Part shown: positions 33,404 to 42,804 of the stretch, piece after piece
Layout of the letters: each line of letters begins with the position of its first letter
Position numbering within the stretch: the stretch's first letter is position 1
Assembly (NCBI GenBank): GCA_045541475.1
Contig: JAZQJI010000031.1
Location: 8,756 to 72,755, forward strand
Reading direction: 5' to 3'
Length of the DNA: 64,000 nt
Origin: RGIG3077 sp045541475
GTDB taxonomy: Bacteria > Bacillota > Clostridia > Oscillospirales > Ruminococcaceae
The notes under the pieces: generated by a model
Seen by the model: only the letters and a program-made list of their open reading frames with translations
What the model was told of the DNA's origin: nothing
Databases searched by the model: none
Position numbers and translations under genes: made by a program

Positions 33404-33787
33404 ATGAAAAAACTTGCATTATTTTGTGTTTGTACTTTGCTTATGTTTTTTCTGATTGCCTGTGATGGCGCATCAATATCTGACAAAAAGTTCGATGAAA
33501 TATCGGATTATGTATTAGAAAGTTCTGAAACTATTTCAACAAAAGAAGACATCGAATTCTTTGAGTATGAATCTGCCGGACTTAGCATTGGCAGTGTCTA
33601 TTATGGATATTATTACACCGCAAATAATGAGATTGCCGTTCCTGATTTCTACACAGACGATAATTTGGGAGAAGAATTTGAAAAAGACGGCGGCACGTAT
33701 ATAGGTAAACCGAATAACGGAACAGATTGGTGTTTTGTAAAGAAAATAACTGATAATTGGTATTACTACGAATTGCATTGGTCTTAA
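33404..33787 (+). CDS. Small lipoprotein of unknown function
   Basis: ATG 33404 (AAAGG 9 bp upstream) gives a 127-aa protein with a lipoprotein signal peptide, MKKLALFCVCTLLMFFLIAC, where LIAC is the lipobox with Cys20. The mature part is short and acidic with many Tyr (SIGSVYYGYYYTANNEI), no recognised domain. It would sit on the outer face of the membrane. A start further upstream (33353) lacks an SD. Confidence 0.75.
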   Translation: MKKLALFCVCTLLMFFLIACDGASISDKKFDEISDYVLESSETISTKEDIEFFEYESAGLSIGSVYYGYYYTANNEIAVPDFYTDDNLGEEFEKDGGTYIGKPNNGTDWCFVKKITDNWYYYELHWS

Positions 33788-33889
33788 ACTGTCTTAGTCG
33801 TTAAATACGCTAAACGAAGTAACTTTCCAAGACGATTATTACGACTTGTGTTATGTGATATATTATGTTTTTATGCGAAAGGAAAATTC

Positions 33890-34600
33890 ATGAGCATTAA
33901 ATATGTTTTGTTTGATATGGACGGCACATTGCTGCCGATGAATCAGGATTATTTTGTATAAAGCTACATGAAATTACTTTGCAAAAAATTGGCGCCTCAT
34001 GGCTATGAGCCTAATGAGCTTATAAGTGCAATTTGGTCGGGTACAGCTGCCATGGCAAAGAATGACGGCACTCAAACAAACGAAAATGCATTTTGGAATG
34101 ATTTTGCTTTACATTATGGCGAGCAAGCCAAAAATGATATTCCGATTTTTGAAGAGTTTTACGGAAACGAGTTCAAACAAGCAGGGGAGTTTTGCGAGGA
34201 CAATCCGCTCATTCCCGAAACAGTAAAAGCTCTTAAGGAAATGGGCTTGACGCTTGTACTTGCTTGCAACCCGATTTTTCCATCTTGTGCAACCGTTATC
34301 AGAGCACAGTGGGCAAAAATTAATCTTGATGATTTTGTGCTTGTCAGCAATTATGAAGATTTCAGCTACGGTAAGCCGAATGTTGAGTATTACAAAGAAG
34401 TTTTGCGCAGGATTGATGCAACCCCTTCAGAGTGTATAATGGTTGGCAATGATGTTGATGATGATATGGCAGCTCGTGACATTGGTATGAATGTATTTTT
34501 GCTTACTGATTTTCTTATCAATAAACATGATAAAGATATTTCAGTTTATCCCAACGGCAATTTTGCTGATTTGCTCAAATATATAAAATCAAATATATAA
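33890..34600 (+). pseudogene. HAD-family hydrolase interrupted by an in-frame stop
   Basis: From ATG 33890 (GAAAGGA upstream) the frame encodes MSIKYVLFDMDGTLLPMNQD, the HAD motif I with nucleophile Asp9 and Asp11. Codon 24 is TAA (33959-33961). The same frame then continues for 213 codons through the cap and the motifs LVLACNPIF, SYGKPNVEYY and MVGNDVDDDMAA. Translation from ATG 33968 would make a 210-aa protein without the catalytic Asp pair. So it is inactive unless the stop is read through or is a sequence error. Confidence 0.85.
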
Positions 34601-34605
34601 ACGAA

Positions 34606-34641
34606 AAAGTCCGTAATGTTTTGCGTAACATTACGGACTTT
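34606..34641. terminator. Bidirectional terminator
   Basis: AAAGTCCGTAATGTT (34606-34620) pairs perfectly with AACATTACGGACTTT (34627-34641) around 6 nt, between convergent genes. Confidence 0.85.
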
Positions 34642-34658
34642 ATGTTTATGTTGTTAGA

Positions 34659-36197
34659 TTATCTTTTTACAAAATATTCTTCGTACCATACGAGGAAGGT
34701 GTAAATTGTCCAGATTTTGCGCCAGTTATCAGAATTGCCTGAGATATAATCCTGATAAATTGCGTTTACTTCTTCAAGATTAAAGAATTTATCTGCAATG
34801 TCGCTGTTTAGCAAGCGGCGAACATCAGCGTTGTACTCTTCATTGGCAAGCCATATTCTGATAGGCACGATAAAGCCGAGCTTTTTGCGGAATGCAATTT
34901 CCTCGGGCAGAACCTTTGCGGCAGCTGTACGGAACGCAACCTTGTTCTGCTCCTCGTTTACCTTGTATTTTGATGGCAAGCGTGAAGCAATATCAAACAT
35001 TCGCACATCTGTAAGCGGCATTCTTATTTCAAGACCTGCCGCCTCGCTCATTTTATCCACATTAAGATAAATATCGCCATCAAGCCAGATTTGAATATCT
35101 ATTGCAGACATTTTGGAAAGCGGATCAAGCCCTTCAAGCTCTTCGTACATATCCTTTGCAAGATTTATCGGCAGAACGTCGGGATTGTAGTTTTTTAGCA
35201 GTTTTTGCTTTTCCTCTTCCTTCATGATATTTGTGTTGCCCACATAGAAGGTTTTAAGGTTCTCGCCGTATCTTTCAGCGTTGCGGTACATATTGTATCC
35301 GCCGAAAAATTCGTCTGCGCCCTCGCCTGAATAGCACAGCTTTGTTGATTTTGCAGTTTCTCTGCACGCAATGGCAAATGCAATTGCCGAAGCATCGCCC
35401 AAAGGCTGTTCCATGTTGTACATAACATAGGGTACAATATCAAAATAATCCTGCGGAGTTACAAGGCATCTGGCATTTTTGCGGTTTAGAATATCGGCTG
35501 TTTTCTTTGCAAGGTGAGATTCGTCAAAGCGCTCGTCATCATATCCGCATGAATTTGAAATCTGCACATCGGACATAGCAAGTACGTACGAAGAATCCAC
35601 ACCGCCCGAAAGGAAGGATTCAGCTGTTTCTTCATCGGTTTTAACCTCGCTCATCATCTGTTTAACAGTTGCGTGAATTTCATCTGCCCACTCATCAAGA
35701 GATTTGCTGTCATCGGGCTTGAATGTGGGAGCAAAGTAACGATTTATTGAAATTTCACCGTTTTGCCACACAAGGCAACGTCCGGGCATAAGCTTTTTAA
35801 CGCCCTTGAAGAATGTATTTTCGCCTGCGGGATAGGTAAGGCTCATGTATATTTGCAGCATATCAACATCAAGCTCTTTTTCAAACTCATCATTTTGCAT
35901 GATGTTGCGAATGAATGTTGAATATAAAATTCTGCCGCTTTTTGTTATATAGTAGTAAAACGGTTTAGTGCCAAATTGGTCACGTATGCATACAAGCTTT
36001 CGTTCGGCTTCGTCCCAAATTGCAAAAGCAAACATACCATGCAAATGGTTTGCCATATCACAGCCCCAACGCTTGTAGGCTTCAATCAAAATTTGCGTTT
36101 CAAGCTCTGCTCTTTCAAGTTTTGCATCAACGCCCAACTCTGCGCACAAAGCCGCATGGTTTCTTATGTGTCCTCTGTATTCTTTAACAGTAATCAT
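34659..36197 (-). CDS. Asparagine-synthetase-like protein without the glutaminase nucleophile
   Basis: A 512-aa protein. The C-terminal ATP-pyrophosphatase domain is intact: PP-loop FLSGGVDSSYV, SGEGADEFFGGYN, RMPLTDVRMFDIA and KLGFIVPIRIW, as in AsnB. The N-terminal Ntn amidotransferase domain begins inside the domain at EYRGHIRNHAALCAEL, the equivalent of 'NGEIYN' in AsnB, so about 65 residues, including the obligatory Met-Cys2 nucleophile and Arg49 region, are absent. GAGGTG precedes ATG 36197, and only 59 bp separate it from the upstream GH13 gene, leaving no room for a lost 5' part. It may use free ammonia or act on another carboxylate. Confidence 0.8.
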   Translation of the reverse strand: MITVKEYRGHIRNHAALCAELGVDAKLERAELETQILIEAYKRWGCDMANHLHGMFAFAIWDEAERKLVCIRDQFGTKPFYYYITKSGRILYSTFIRNIMQNDEFEKELDVDMLQIYMSLTYPAGENTFFKGVKKLMPGRCLVWQNGEISINRYFAPTFKPDDSKSLDEWADEIHATVKQMMSEVKTDEETAESFLSGGVDSSYVLAMSDVQISNSCGYDDERFDESHLAKKTADILNRKNARCLVTPQDYFDIVPYVMYNMEQPLGDASAIAFAIACRETAKSTKLCYSGEGADEFFGGYNMYRNAERYGENLKTFYVGNTNIMKEEEKQKLLKNYNPDVLPINLAKDMYEELEGLDPLSKMSAIDIQIWLDGDIYLNVDKMSEAAGLEIRMPLTDVRMFDIASRLPSKYKVNEEQNKVAFRTAAAKVLPEEIAFRKKLGFIVPIRIWLANEEYNADVRRLLNSDIADKFFNLEEVNAIYQDYISGNSDNWRKIWTIYTFLVWYEEYFVKR

Positions 36198-36256
36198 GTC
36201 ACACCTCAAAAAATAGATTTATATTTATTCTATGCGTATATTCTTGGTTTTATATA

Positions 36257-37984
36257 TTATCTGAAGCTTTTTACCCATGTTATCAGAGAGGGGATATGCG
36301 TCTGATTATAAACATCACGACGCATCTGTTCAGTAACATATCCGTTTCTTTCCATTATTGAAAGAATTGCTTCTTGCAGACCCGCAATTCTTCCTGCTTC
36401 AAATCCTGCATTATAATCGCTTGATTTATTATCTGTATTATCTGCAATTTCAGCTGTTTCATTATTTTCGCTGATGTTATTATCGTCTGCAATTGAATTG
36501 CTTTCAGCTTCAAATACAGTATTTTCAGCAGGTGCATTTTCAACAACGGCATTATCAATACTTTTCTCAACATTTAATTGCTGCTGATCATTATCTGCAA
36601 AATCAACTGCATTGTCTTGAATTATTGTTTCAACGTCGCTGTTAACACAATCGGCTGGCAACCATATATCGCCGGAATTAGCACGAACATTAACAGTAAT
36701 GTGCGAATTTACAACCGAAACTTTTTCGCCTGAAATAACACCTATATATTCAGTGCAGTTGCCGCATTCAAGTGTCATAACATAATCGCTGTCATCATTA
36801 TTTACAGCAACAACAGCATTTTGATTTTGATAGCATCTTGAAAATGCATATTGGCGGTTTGTAAGCATAAGCTGCTTATAATCGCCGTAGGCAAAAGCTT
36901 TTGAAATTTTCCTTGCATAGCACAACCTTGAAATAAGCTTGGTTTTTGCGTTTTTGTCCACGCTGTCAGCATAATTCTTAATATCAAGATACGGACGCAG
37001 GGAAGCATCAGAGCCGTATTCCTTTCTTCCTTCAATACCAAATTCTGAGCCGTAGTAAACTGAAGGAATACCCGGCAGCGTAAATTCAAGTATGTGCACG
37101 GGTGCAAAATGCGCCTTGTTGTTTAGCTTTGTGAAAATGCGTTCTACGTCGTGGTTATCGGTAAAATTGTAAAGCTGCATTGTTTTGGACATATCATAAA
37201 GGCGTTTAACAGTGTGGGCAATTTCGAAATAGTTATGGTCGTTGTGCCCTGAATACAATGCTTTGTGCAGTTGATAATTCGTAACAGAGTGTAAATCGCC
37301 TTCGTTAATCCACCTTGTGTAATCACCGTGAATAACTTCACCCATAAGCCAAAAATCAGGCTTTACATTGTTTGCGGTATAGCGTAGCGCTTTCATAAAA
37401 TCAAAATCAAGCACATCGGCGGCATCAAGTCTTATACCGTCAACATCAAATTCCTTAACCCAATATCTTATAACATCGCAGATATAGTTTTTTACGTCGT
37501 TGTTTCTCTGGTTTAATTTTACAAGCAGATTGTAACCACCCCAGTTTTCGTATGAAAAGCCGTCGTTATATTCTGTATTTCCCCAAAAATTAACGTTGCA
37601 GTACCAATCTTTATATGCTGAATTTTCACGATTTTTCTTAACATCTTTAAAAGCAAAAAAATCTCTTCCTGTGTGGTTAAAAACGCCGTCAAAAATAACT
37701 TTAATATTTTTGCTGTGGCAGTATGCAACAAAATCCTTTAAGTCGTCGTTATCGCCAAGACGTGAATCAAGCTTTTTGTAATCAGTAGTTTCGTAGCCGT
37801 GTCCGACAGATTCAAACAAAGGGCCGATGTACAGTGCGTTAAAGCCAATTTTTTCAATGTGGTCTATCCACGGTTTTAGCGTTGGTAATCTGTGCACAGG
37901 CTCGCCGTAGCTGTTTTGCTTTGGCGCACCGCAAAGTCCCAAAGGATATATATGATAAAAGTTTGCTTCGTTATACCATGCCAT
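36257..37984 (-). CDS. GH13 alpha-amylase family enzyme with an acidic tail
   Basis: A 575-aa protein with no signal peptide, so intracellular. The GH13 barrel includes NALYIGPLFESVGHGYET, VIFDGVFNHTG, nucleophile DGIRLDAADVL, acid/base WLMGEVIHG and NFTDNHDVERI. After the beta domain (to about residue 440) comes an Asn/Asp/Glu-rich linker of about 90 residues and a helical end (GFEAGRIAGLQEAILSIMER). ATG 37984 is set by GGGAG with 8-bp spacing. It probably acts on maltodextrin or glycogen; the exact linkage is not deducible. Probably co-transcribed with the following asparagine-synthetase-like gene. Confidence 0.85.
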   Translation of the reverse strand: MAWYNEANFYHIYPLGLCGAPKQNSYGEPVHRLPTLKPWIDHIEKIGFNALYIGPLFESVGHGYETTDYKKLDSRLGDNDDLKDFVAYCHSKNIKVIFDGVFNHTGRDFFAFKDVKKNRENSAYKDWYCNVNFWGNTEYNDGFSYENWGGYNLLVKLNQRNNDVKNYICDVIRYWVKEFDVDGIRLDAADVLDFDFMKALRYTANNVKPDFWLMGEVIHGDYTRWINEGDLHSVTNYQLHKALYSGHNDHNYFEIAHTVKRLYDMSKTMQLYNFTDNHDVERIFTKLNNKAHFAPVHILEFTLPGIPSVYYGSEFGIEGRKEYGSDASLRPYLDIKNYADSVDKNAKTKLISRLCYARKISKAFAYGDYKQLMLTNRQYAFSRCYQNQNAVVAVNNDDSDYVMTLECGNCTEYIGVISGEKVSVVNSHITVNVRANSGDIWLPADCVNSDVETIIQDNAVDFADNDQQQLNVEKSIDNAVVENAPAENTVFEAESNSIADDNNISENNETAEIADNTDNKSSDYNAGFEAGRIAGLQEAILSIMERNGYVTEQMRRDVYNQTHIPSLITWVKSFR

Positions 37985-38017
37985 AAATCGATCTCCCATA
38001 TAAATATTTACCATAAA

Positions 38018-38046
38018 ATTATACAACCAAATCTATGATATGTCAA
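38018..38046 (-). promoter_or_regulatory. Promoter of the GH13 gene
   Basis: Minus strand TTGACA (38041-38046), 17 bp, TATAAT (38018-38023): full consensus. Confidence 0.85.
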
Positions 38047-38053
38047 TATTGCA

Positions 38054-38089
38054 AACGGCATACAGCGAATTTATATGCTGTATGCCGTT
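38054..38089 (-). terminator. Terminator of carD-like gene
   Basis: AACGGCATACAGC (38054-38066) pairs perfectly with GCTGTATGCCGTT (38077-38089). The hairpin follows the CarD-type gene and precedes the GH13 promoter. Confidence 0.75.
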
Positions 38090-38101
38090 ACAATATTTTA
38101 A

Positions 38102-38596
38102 TTAAATTTTTGATTTGATTTGCGCGTTTATATCTTCAAATGAAGTATTAAGAGCAAACGCAAGTTCGTTAAACAAAAGTTTTTCTGCATTTTTAAGCAT
38201 TTCTTCATCGTAAGAATGAAGATGCTTGGAAGCAGAGCTGAGAGCTTTACGGTGTATATAAATCGTTTTAATCATTCTTGCAAGATTTTCAGTTGATGTG
38301 TTTTTCATCACACTTCTAAAACTTGCCTTACGCTCAATATCGTTTATTATCCACTCGTCGTCATATTCGCAAAAATCTGCAATAATTTTATTAGCGTCGG
38401 TATCTGTCATAACAGCGCGTATGTTTGATTGCGAACCAATTGTTTCTTTTGGTGCGTAAATTGTTGTTGTTTGTGCAAAAATAGGCTTTAATACGTAATA
38501 TTCCATCATTTTTGCTCCGAAATCACGCTCAATAATGCCGTCAACCTTGCAAACTCCGCTTGCGCCGTAAACAACTAAATCTCCGTTTTTGTACAT
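38102..38596 (-). CDS. CarD/CdnL-family RNA polymerase-binding regulator
   Basis: A 164-aa protein with the CarD_CdnL_TRCF Tudor-like domain at the N-terminus (MYKNGDLVVYGASGVCKVDG, YYVLKPIFAQTTTIYAP) and a helical DNA-binding C-terminal part ending NELAFALNTSFEDINAQ. Such proteins bind the RNAP beta subunit and stabilise open complexes at selected promoters. Monocistronic. Confidence 0.88.
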   Translation of the reverse strand: MYKNGDLVVYGASGVCKVDGIIERDFGAKMMEYYVLKPIFAQTTTIYAPKETIGSQSNIRAVMTDTDANKIIADFCEYDDEWIINDIERKASFRSVMKNTSTENLARMIKTIYIHRKALSSASKHLHSYDEEMLKNAEKLLFNELAFALNTSFEDINAQIKSKI

Positions 38597-38647
38597 AATT
38601 TACCATGCCTTTCGCCGTGTTTACATAACTTGCTTCTTTATGCTATA

Positions 38648-38676
38648 ATTATAACATTTTGCGGCATTTTTTGTAA
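38648..38676 (-). promoter_or_regulatory. Promoter of the carD-like gene
   Basis: Minus strand TTACAA (38671-38676), 17 bp, TATAAT (38648-38653). Confidence 0.55.
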
Positions 38677-38814
38677 TAGGAATAATGTACAAAAATCGGG
38701 CTTTATCTGCAAAAGCTCAATGCGAAGAATTAACAAATTCAGCATTAGTTTGACTGTTATTTTGCTGTGTGGTATAATCAAGTATATAGTACTTAGTATC
38801 GGTGGTGATTTTGG

Positions 38815-39555
38815 GTGAATAAGGAACTTTTTGAAAATGCGTTAAGTGCGGTGCTTTGCGAAGAAAGAAACATAAAGAATGGAATAGGTACGCTTTCAGA
38901 AAAGAGTATGCACGCTGTACTAAAGCATTATTTTGAACCCGATACCGACTGCCACGAGGTATCCGTAGGAGGTTTTGTTGCTGATATTGTAGGGCAAAAA
39001 GGTATAATTGAAATACAAACACGCAGCCTTTACGGAATGAACAAAAAGCTGGATGCTTTTTTGCAATGCTGTAATGTTACTGTGGTTTACCCAATAGTTA
39101 ATACCAAGCGGATTATATGGACGGATAAAGAAACGGGCGAGGTGAAAACTACCCGCGTAGGCGGCAGAAAAAAGACAGCTTTTGATGCCTTGCATGAAAT
39201 TTATCACGTGCGCAGATATATAAGCAACCCAAGGTTTTCTATATGCCTTGTTTTGCTTGAAGCGGATGATTACCGTATTCAGAAAAACAAAAGCAAATCC
39301 CGCCGACATTGTATATGTGACCGTGTGCCAACGAAAATTGTTGATGAAATATACTTAAACTGCATCAGCGATTATCTTATGTTTTTGCCAGATGGTCTGC
39401 CAAGTGAATTTACAACGACAGATGTTTCAAAAATCGGAAATATGCCACTGCCTGCCGCACAAAGCCTTATGTATTTTTTGCATGAAGCAAAGCTTGCGCA
39501 GCGTGTTGGTAAAATCAAAAACAGCTATGTGTACAAGTTATCCGATGGGAGTTAA
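38815..39555 (+). CDS. Unknown protein with a PD-(D/E)XK-like core
   Basis: A 246-aa soluble protein, GTG start with GGTGGTGA just upstream. Residues 40-75 read EVSVGGFVADIVGQKGIIEIQTRS: an Asp in a strand, a turn, then Glu-Ile-Gln in the next strand, which fits the D...(D/E)xK/Q pattern of restriction-endonuclease-like folds. Then VTVVYPIVNTKRIIW and a basic stretch KNKSKSRRHC. The C-terminal part (from about 170) looks like a winged helix (LPAAQSLMYFLHEAKLAQRV). I do not recognise a named family. It is on its own between divergent and convergent genes, with no visible methyltransferase partner adjacent. Confidence 0.7.
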   Translation: MNKELFENALSAVLCEERNIKNGIGTLSEKSMHAVLKHYFEPDTDCHEVSVGGFVADIVGQKGIIEIQTRSLYGMNKKLDAFLQCCNVTVVYPIVNTKRIIWTDKETGEVKTTRVGGRKKTAFDALHEIYHVRRYISNPRFSICLVLLEADDYRIQKNKSKSRRHCICDRVPTKIVDEIYLNCISDYLMFLPDGLPSEFTTTDVSKIGNMPLPAAQSLMYFLHEAKLAQRVGKIKNSYVYKLSDGS

Positions 39556-39876
39556 AATCACGCTTAGCTGTTCAGGCGTAATCATAACAAAACATTCATT
39601 ATCATCACAGTATTTTTCACATATTTTCAGTGTGGCTTCATTGGCACCAAAGTCGGTTATAAATACAGTAAAGCTTGCACAGCATACTTGACTTAACGAT
39701 GATTTTAACGACATAAGCTTTATCTCTATATCGGCCGTATCGGCATAAACGGGTAAAACACAATACATTTTTTCAGTGCATCCTGTGTTTAAAAATTTTC
39801 TTGTCAGCATTTCTGTAACAACGCATACAATCGGTATGCTTATTATAATTATAGCCGATATAATTGCCTGCGTCAC
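39538..39876 (-). CDS. Small single-pass membrane protein of unknown function
   Basis: A 112-aa protein from GTG 39876 with AAGGGGGG 8 bp upstream. An N-terminal TM helix (AIISAIIIISIPIVCVV) is followed by a small domain, VFITDFGANEATLKICEKY and ECFVMITPEQLSVIL, with a strand-turn-helix look and six Cys in the soluble part. It overlaps the 3' end of the 38815 gene by 18 bp in convergent orientation. No family recognised. Confidence 0.6.
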   Translation of the reverse strand: MTQAIISAIIIISIPIVCVVTEMLTRKFLNTGCTEKMYCVLPVYADTADIEIKLMSLKSSLSQVCCASFTVFITDFGANEATLKICEKYCDDNECFVMITPEQLSVILTPIG

Positions 39877-39962
39877 GTGTCCGGCCCCCCTTATGTAATT
39901 AAGTGATTTCTTTTATAATATGCCATAACTTTTGTCTGCGTGAAATTATAATTAAAATAACA

Positions 39963-39999
39963 AAACGCTGTATCACAAATTAAATGTGATACAGCGTTT
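39963..39999 (-). terminator. Terminator of the amidase operon
   Basis: AAACGCTGTATCACA (39963-39977) pairs perfectly with TGTGATACAGCGTTT (39985-39999) around 7 nt. Confidence 0.85.
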
Positions 40000-40017
40000 A
40001 CTGTTATATTAGGTATA

Positions 40018-42801
40018 TTAATGTGATTCAAAATAGTTTTTAATGCCATCTACAATAGCCTGTGCTATTTGAATTTGATATGCAGGGTCAATCAGTACGG
40101 AAGCTTCCCTGTAATTTGTTATATAGCCCATTTCAACAAGAATGGAAGGGAAATCGGGCTGTGTTGTAACGTAGAAATAGTCAAATCGTGCTCCTTCCGA
40201 TTTATCCACACCATGAATTTGATTGGTATAGAATGATGCCAACGAGCGCTCTACACTTGCCGCTAATGGATATGAGAAAGGGTGGAAATAATACGTTGAT
40301 GAGCCCTGCGCCGAAGAACTTGTAGAACCGTTACAATGCAGTGATATGTACATATCGGGATTGTACTGCCGAGCAATTTCGCTGCGCTGTTCAGTTTCGT
40401 ATGCGGTGCTTTCGGTTTTCAATCTGATTACTGTTGCGCCCATTTCGGTAAGCTTTTGCTCAAGATAAATACTTACGCCAAGGTTTGCCGCTGCTTCGGT
40501 AACCCCGCTTGAACTGCCCAAAGCGCCGGGATCGTATGTGCCGGGTGCAACATAGCCATGACCGGGGTCTATTACAATTACAGTGCCCGAAAGCGAACTT
40601 TCAATTCCGTTAAAGTCAAAAACGATACACCCATTTGAATCATAGCTTACCGTAACGCCGTCATAGTTTCCGCTCTCAGCAAGAGTAAGGTCAAGGCAAA
40701 CTTTGGTTGTGCCGCCCACGTTTATTGTGCGCCAGCTTGAATTTGTGAACATTGAGCCTGCGGGAAAGTCAAATCCACCCGATGCGTATGTGCAGTAATC
40801 AAACACAATGCTGATAGTTGAAGGGTTAAAGCTACTGAGGAAATAATCGCCCCAATCACCGTAATTGTTCCTTAAAAAGCTAATGGGGGAGTAGAGAATA
40901 GTATAAGGCGTTTTGTAATCCTGTTTAAATTTAAGTACAGTGTCGTTGCCCGATACTGATACGCTGCTTGCGGTAATGTTGTTTTCTGAAATAGAACCTT
41001 CAGCACCGATAGTGGCATATTGTGTTTTAACTCTTCTGCCTGATTTTGTTTTGTAAAAGCTGTATCCTTCGCTTGAAAAAGTACCTGTGTAGAAATCTAT
41101 TGTGTTAGCGGCCAGCTTCATCTGCGTTGGTACGGGTATTCTGTCGGTAGTTCCGCTGGGATATACTGCTGTGTTATCCGTTGTAATTGTCAGTATTGTT
41201 CCGCTTGCGGCACCTGCAGGGTTGGAAACTGAATTGCCCTGCGTTACACTTCCGTCGGTTTCAGTGTCGGGAACTTCAATATCGGGAATATCATTCTCAG
41301 GCGGAACGATAACTTCTTTACCTGCATTTACTGATATATTAGGTCCGCTTATTGTTTCTGATGATGTCATGTAACTGCCGCTGATTGAAATTCTGCCAAG
41401 ATTTTGCGTAAGGTTAACAACCTCAGGCGGCATTGTAAAAGTACATTCGTAAAGGCTTTTGCCGTTTCCATCCGTTGTTGATGTTTTTTGCATAGCAAGC
41501 GTTTGCGAGTTTAACGTTGCGTTTACAGTAGAACCCGTGTATGCATATACTGTTACTTTCAACGTTTCAAGTCCGTTAAGCGCAGTATCGGTATTTGGCG
41601 TTAATGTGGCGGCGTCGAAAATATTTACCTCTCTCGTTATAACAAAGGTTTGTGTGTGCATATTGCTTTTTATTGTGAAGGTATTTTCGCCAACTGCCAA
41701 ATCATATTCAACAGAAAAACTATTTGCTCCCTGCGTGTCTATTTCTTCATCATTTATGCTGAGCTTAAAGTTTGGATCGTAAGTGCCCGAAAATATAACC
41801 GTGCTTTCCTTTGTGGTAAAGCTTTGCTGTGTTGGTGTTGAAACGCTAAGCACGCTGCCGAGTGATTCTGTATCAAGCGTGTTTGCAAAGTAGCTTTTTA
41901 CAGCTTCGGTACTTTCGCCGCCATGCACAAGCTGACTGTATGAAGATAATACAATCCCCGAAATATCTGCTGTGTTTTGAATATCTATCAATCTGTTTAC
42001 GAGATATTCTGCACTTTTTCCGTAAGCCTGGGAATTATCAACAACAACAAGAGCAGTATCATCGAACTCGTCTTGCTCGTTTTCACTGCACAGTGTATAA
42101 TCGTATTCAATGTCAAAGCACTCAAAATCGTTTGTACTATCTCTGTCATGCTTAAAACCAATCTTTATATTGCTTTCGTAGCTTTCGATAGAGTTATTAA
42201 TGCTGAGAATAGTATTACTTTGAATTTCGCTTAAGTATTCATCAAAACCTATTCCACCGCCATATTCAAGGTATTCAGCATATATATTGGCATTATCAGA
42301 AACGGCAGTATTATCAAATATAATTGCCGCAGGCTGATTGCGTGTGATTATGCCTGATAAAGTGTGCTTTATATCCTGAGGAATATCGTATGCGCTCTGG
42401 CTGTTTTCGTAGCAAAGAGCCATGTCAACAACAAGGTAAACCGAAAAACCGCATTTGCTTGCGTAGGATATCATAGAATCTAAAGGATAAGTTTCGCTTG
42501 ACTCGGTATCCGTATCGCTGCCATAAAAGCGTACACCATCACGGCTTGTGTTTATAACAAGTGTATTTATGCCGATAGAGCCGATAAAGTCAAGCATTTC
42601 AAGATATTCTTCTTCATCAGTATTAACAGAAAAGTCAATATTTGGATTAAGCTGCAACGCTTTTATAATGTCGCTTTGTGTATCGGTCAAAGTAGTTGTA
42701 TCAGCATTAGTGTCATTGCTTTGTGCAAAAACAGTAACTGATGACATAATTGAAAAAAGTAACATCAAGGATAAAATTGATGCAAATAAATGTTTTTTCA
42801 T
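40018..42801 (-). CDS. Secreted N-acetylmuramoyl-L-alanine amidase with N-terminal barrel-like domain
   Basis: A 927-aa exported protein (signal peptide MKKHLFASILSLMLLFSIMS). The C-terminal 190 residues are an Amidase_3 Zn enzyme: IVIDPGHGYVAPGTYDPGALG, the Glu in SGVTEAAANLG, ISLHCNGSTSSSAQGSSTYYF and ILVEMGYITNY. It cleaves the bond between MurNAc and stem peptide. Residues about 55-310 (FIGSIGINTLVINTSRDGV, YASKCGFSVYLVVDMALCY, AAIIFDN) resemble a degenerate GHL10-type TIM barrel, like the partner gene. The middle has beta-sandwich modules, including GTYDPNFKLSINDEEIDTQG. It starts 3 bp after the upstream gene's stop, so it is the second gene of a two-gene operon. Confidence 0.88.
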   Translation of the reverse strand: MKKHLFASILSLMLLFSIMSSVTVFAQSNDTNADTTTLTDTQSDIIKALQLNPNIDFSVNTDEEEYLEMLDFIGSIGINTLVINTSRDGVRFYGSDTDTESSETYPLDSMISYASKCGFSVYLVVDMALCYENSQSAYDIPQDIKHTLSGIITRNQPAAIIFDNTAVSDNANIYAEYLEYGGGIGFDEYLSEIQSNTILSINNSIESYESNIKIGFKHDRDSTNDFECFDIEYDYTLCSENEQDEFDDTALVVVDNSQAYGKSAEYLVNRLIDIQNTADISGIVLSSYSQLVHGGESTEAVKSYFANTLDTESLGSVLSVSTPTQQSFTTKESTVIFSGTYDPNFKLSINDEEIDTQGANSFSVEYDLAVGENTFTIKSNMHTQTFVITREVNIFDAATLTPNTDTALNGLETLKVTVYAYTGSTVNATLNSQTLAMQKTSTTDGNGKSLYECTFTMPPEVVNLTQNLGRISISGSYMTSSETISGPNISVNAGKEVIVPPENDIPDIEVPDTETDGSVTQGNSVSNPAGAASGTILTITTDNTAVYPSGTTDRIPVPTQMKLAANTIDFYTGTFSSEGYSFYKTKSGRRVKTQYATIGAEGSISENNITASSVSVSGNDTVLKFKQDYKTPYTILYSPISFLRNNYGDWGDYFLSSFNPSTISIVFDYCTYASGGFDFPAGSMFTNSSWRTINVGGTTKVCLDLTLAESGNYDGVTVSYDSNGCIVFDFNGIESSLSGTVIVIDPGHGYVAPGTYDPGALGSSSGVTEAAANLGVSIYLEQKLTEMGATVIRLKTESTAYETEQRSEIARQYNPDMYISLHCNGSTSSSAQGSSTYYFHPFSYPLAASVERSLASFYTNQIHGVDKSEGARFDYFYVTTQPDFPSILVEMGYITNYREASVLIDPAYQIQIAQAIVDGIKNYFESH

Positions 42802-42804
42802 ATT

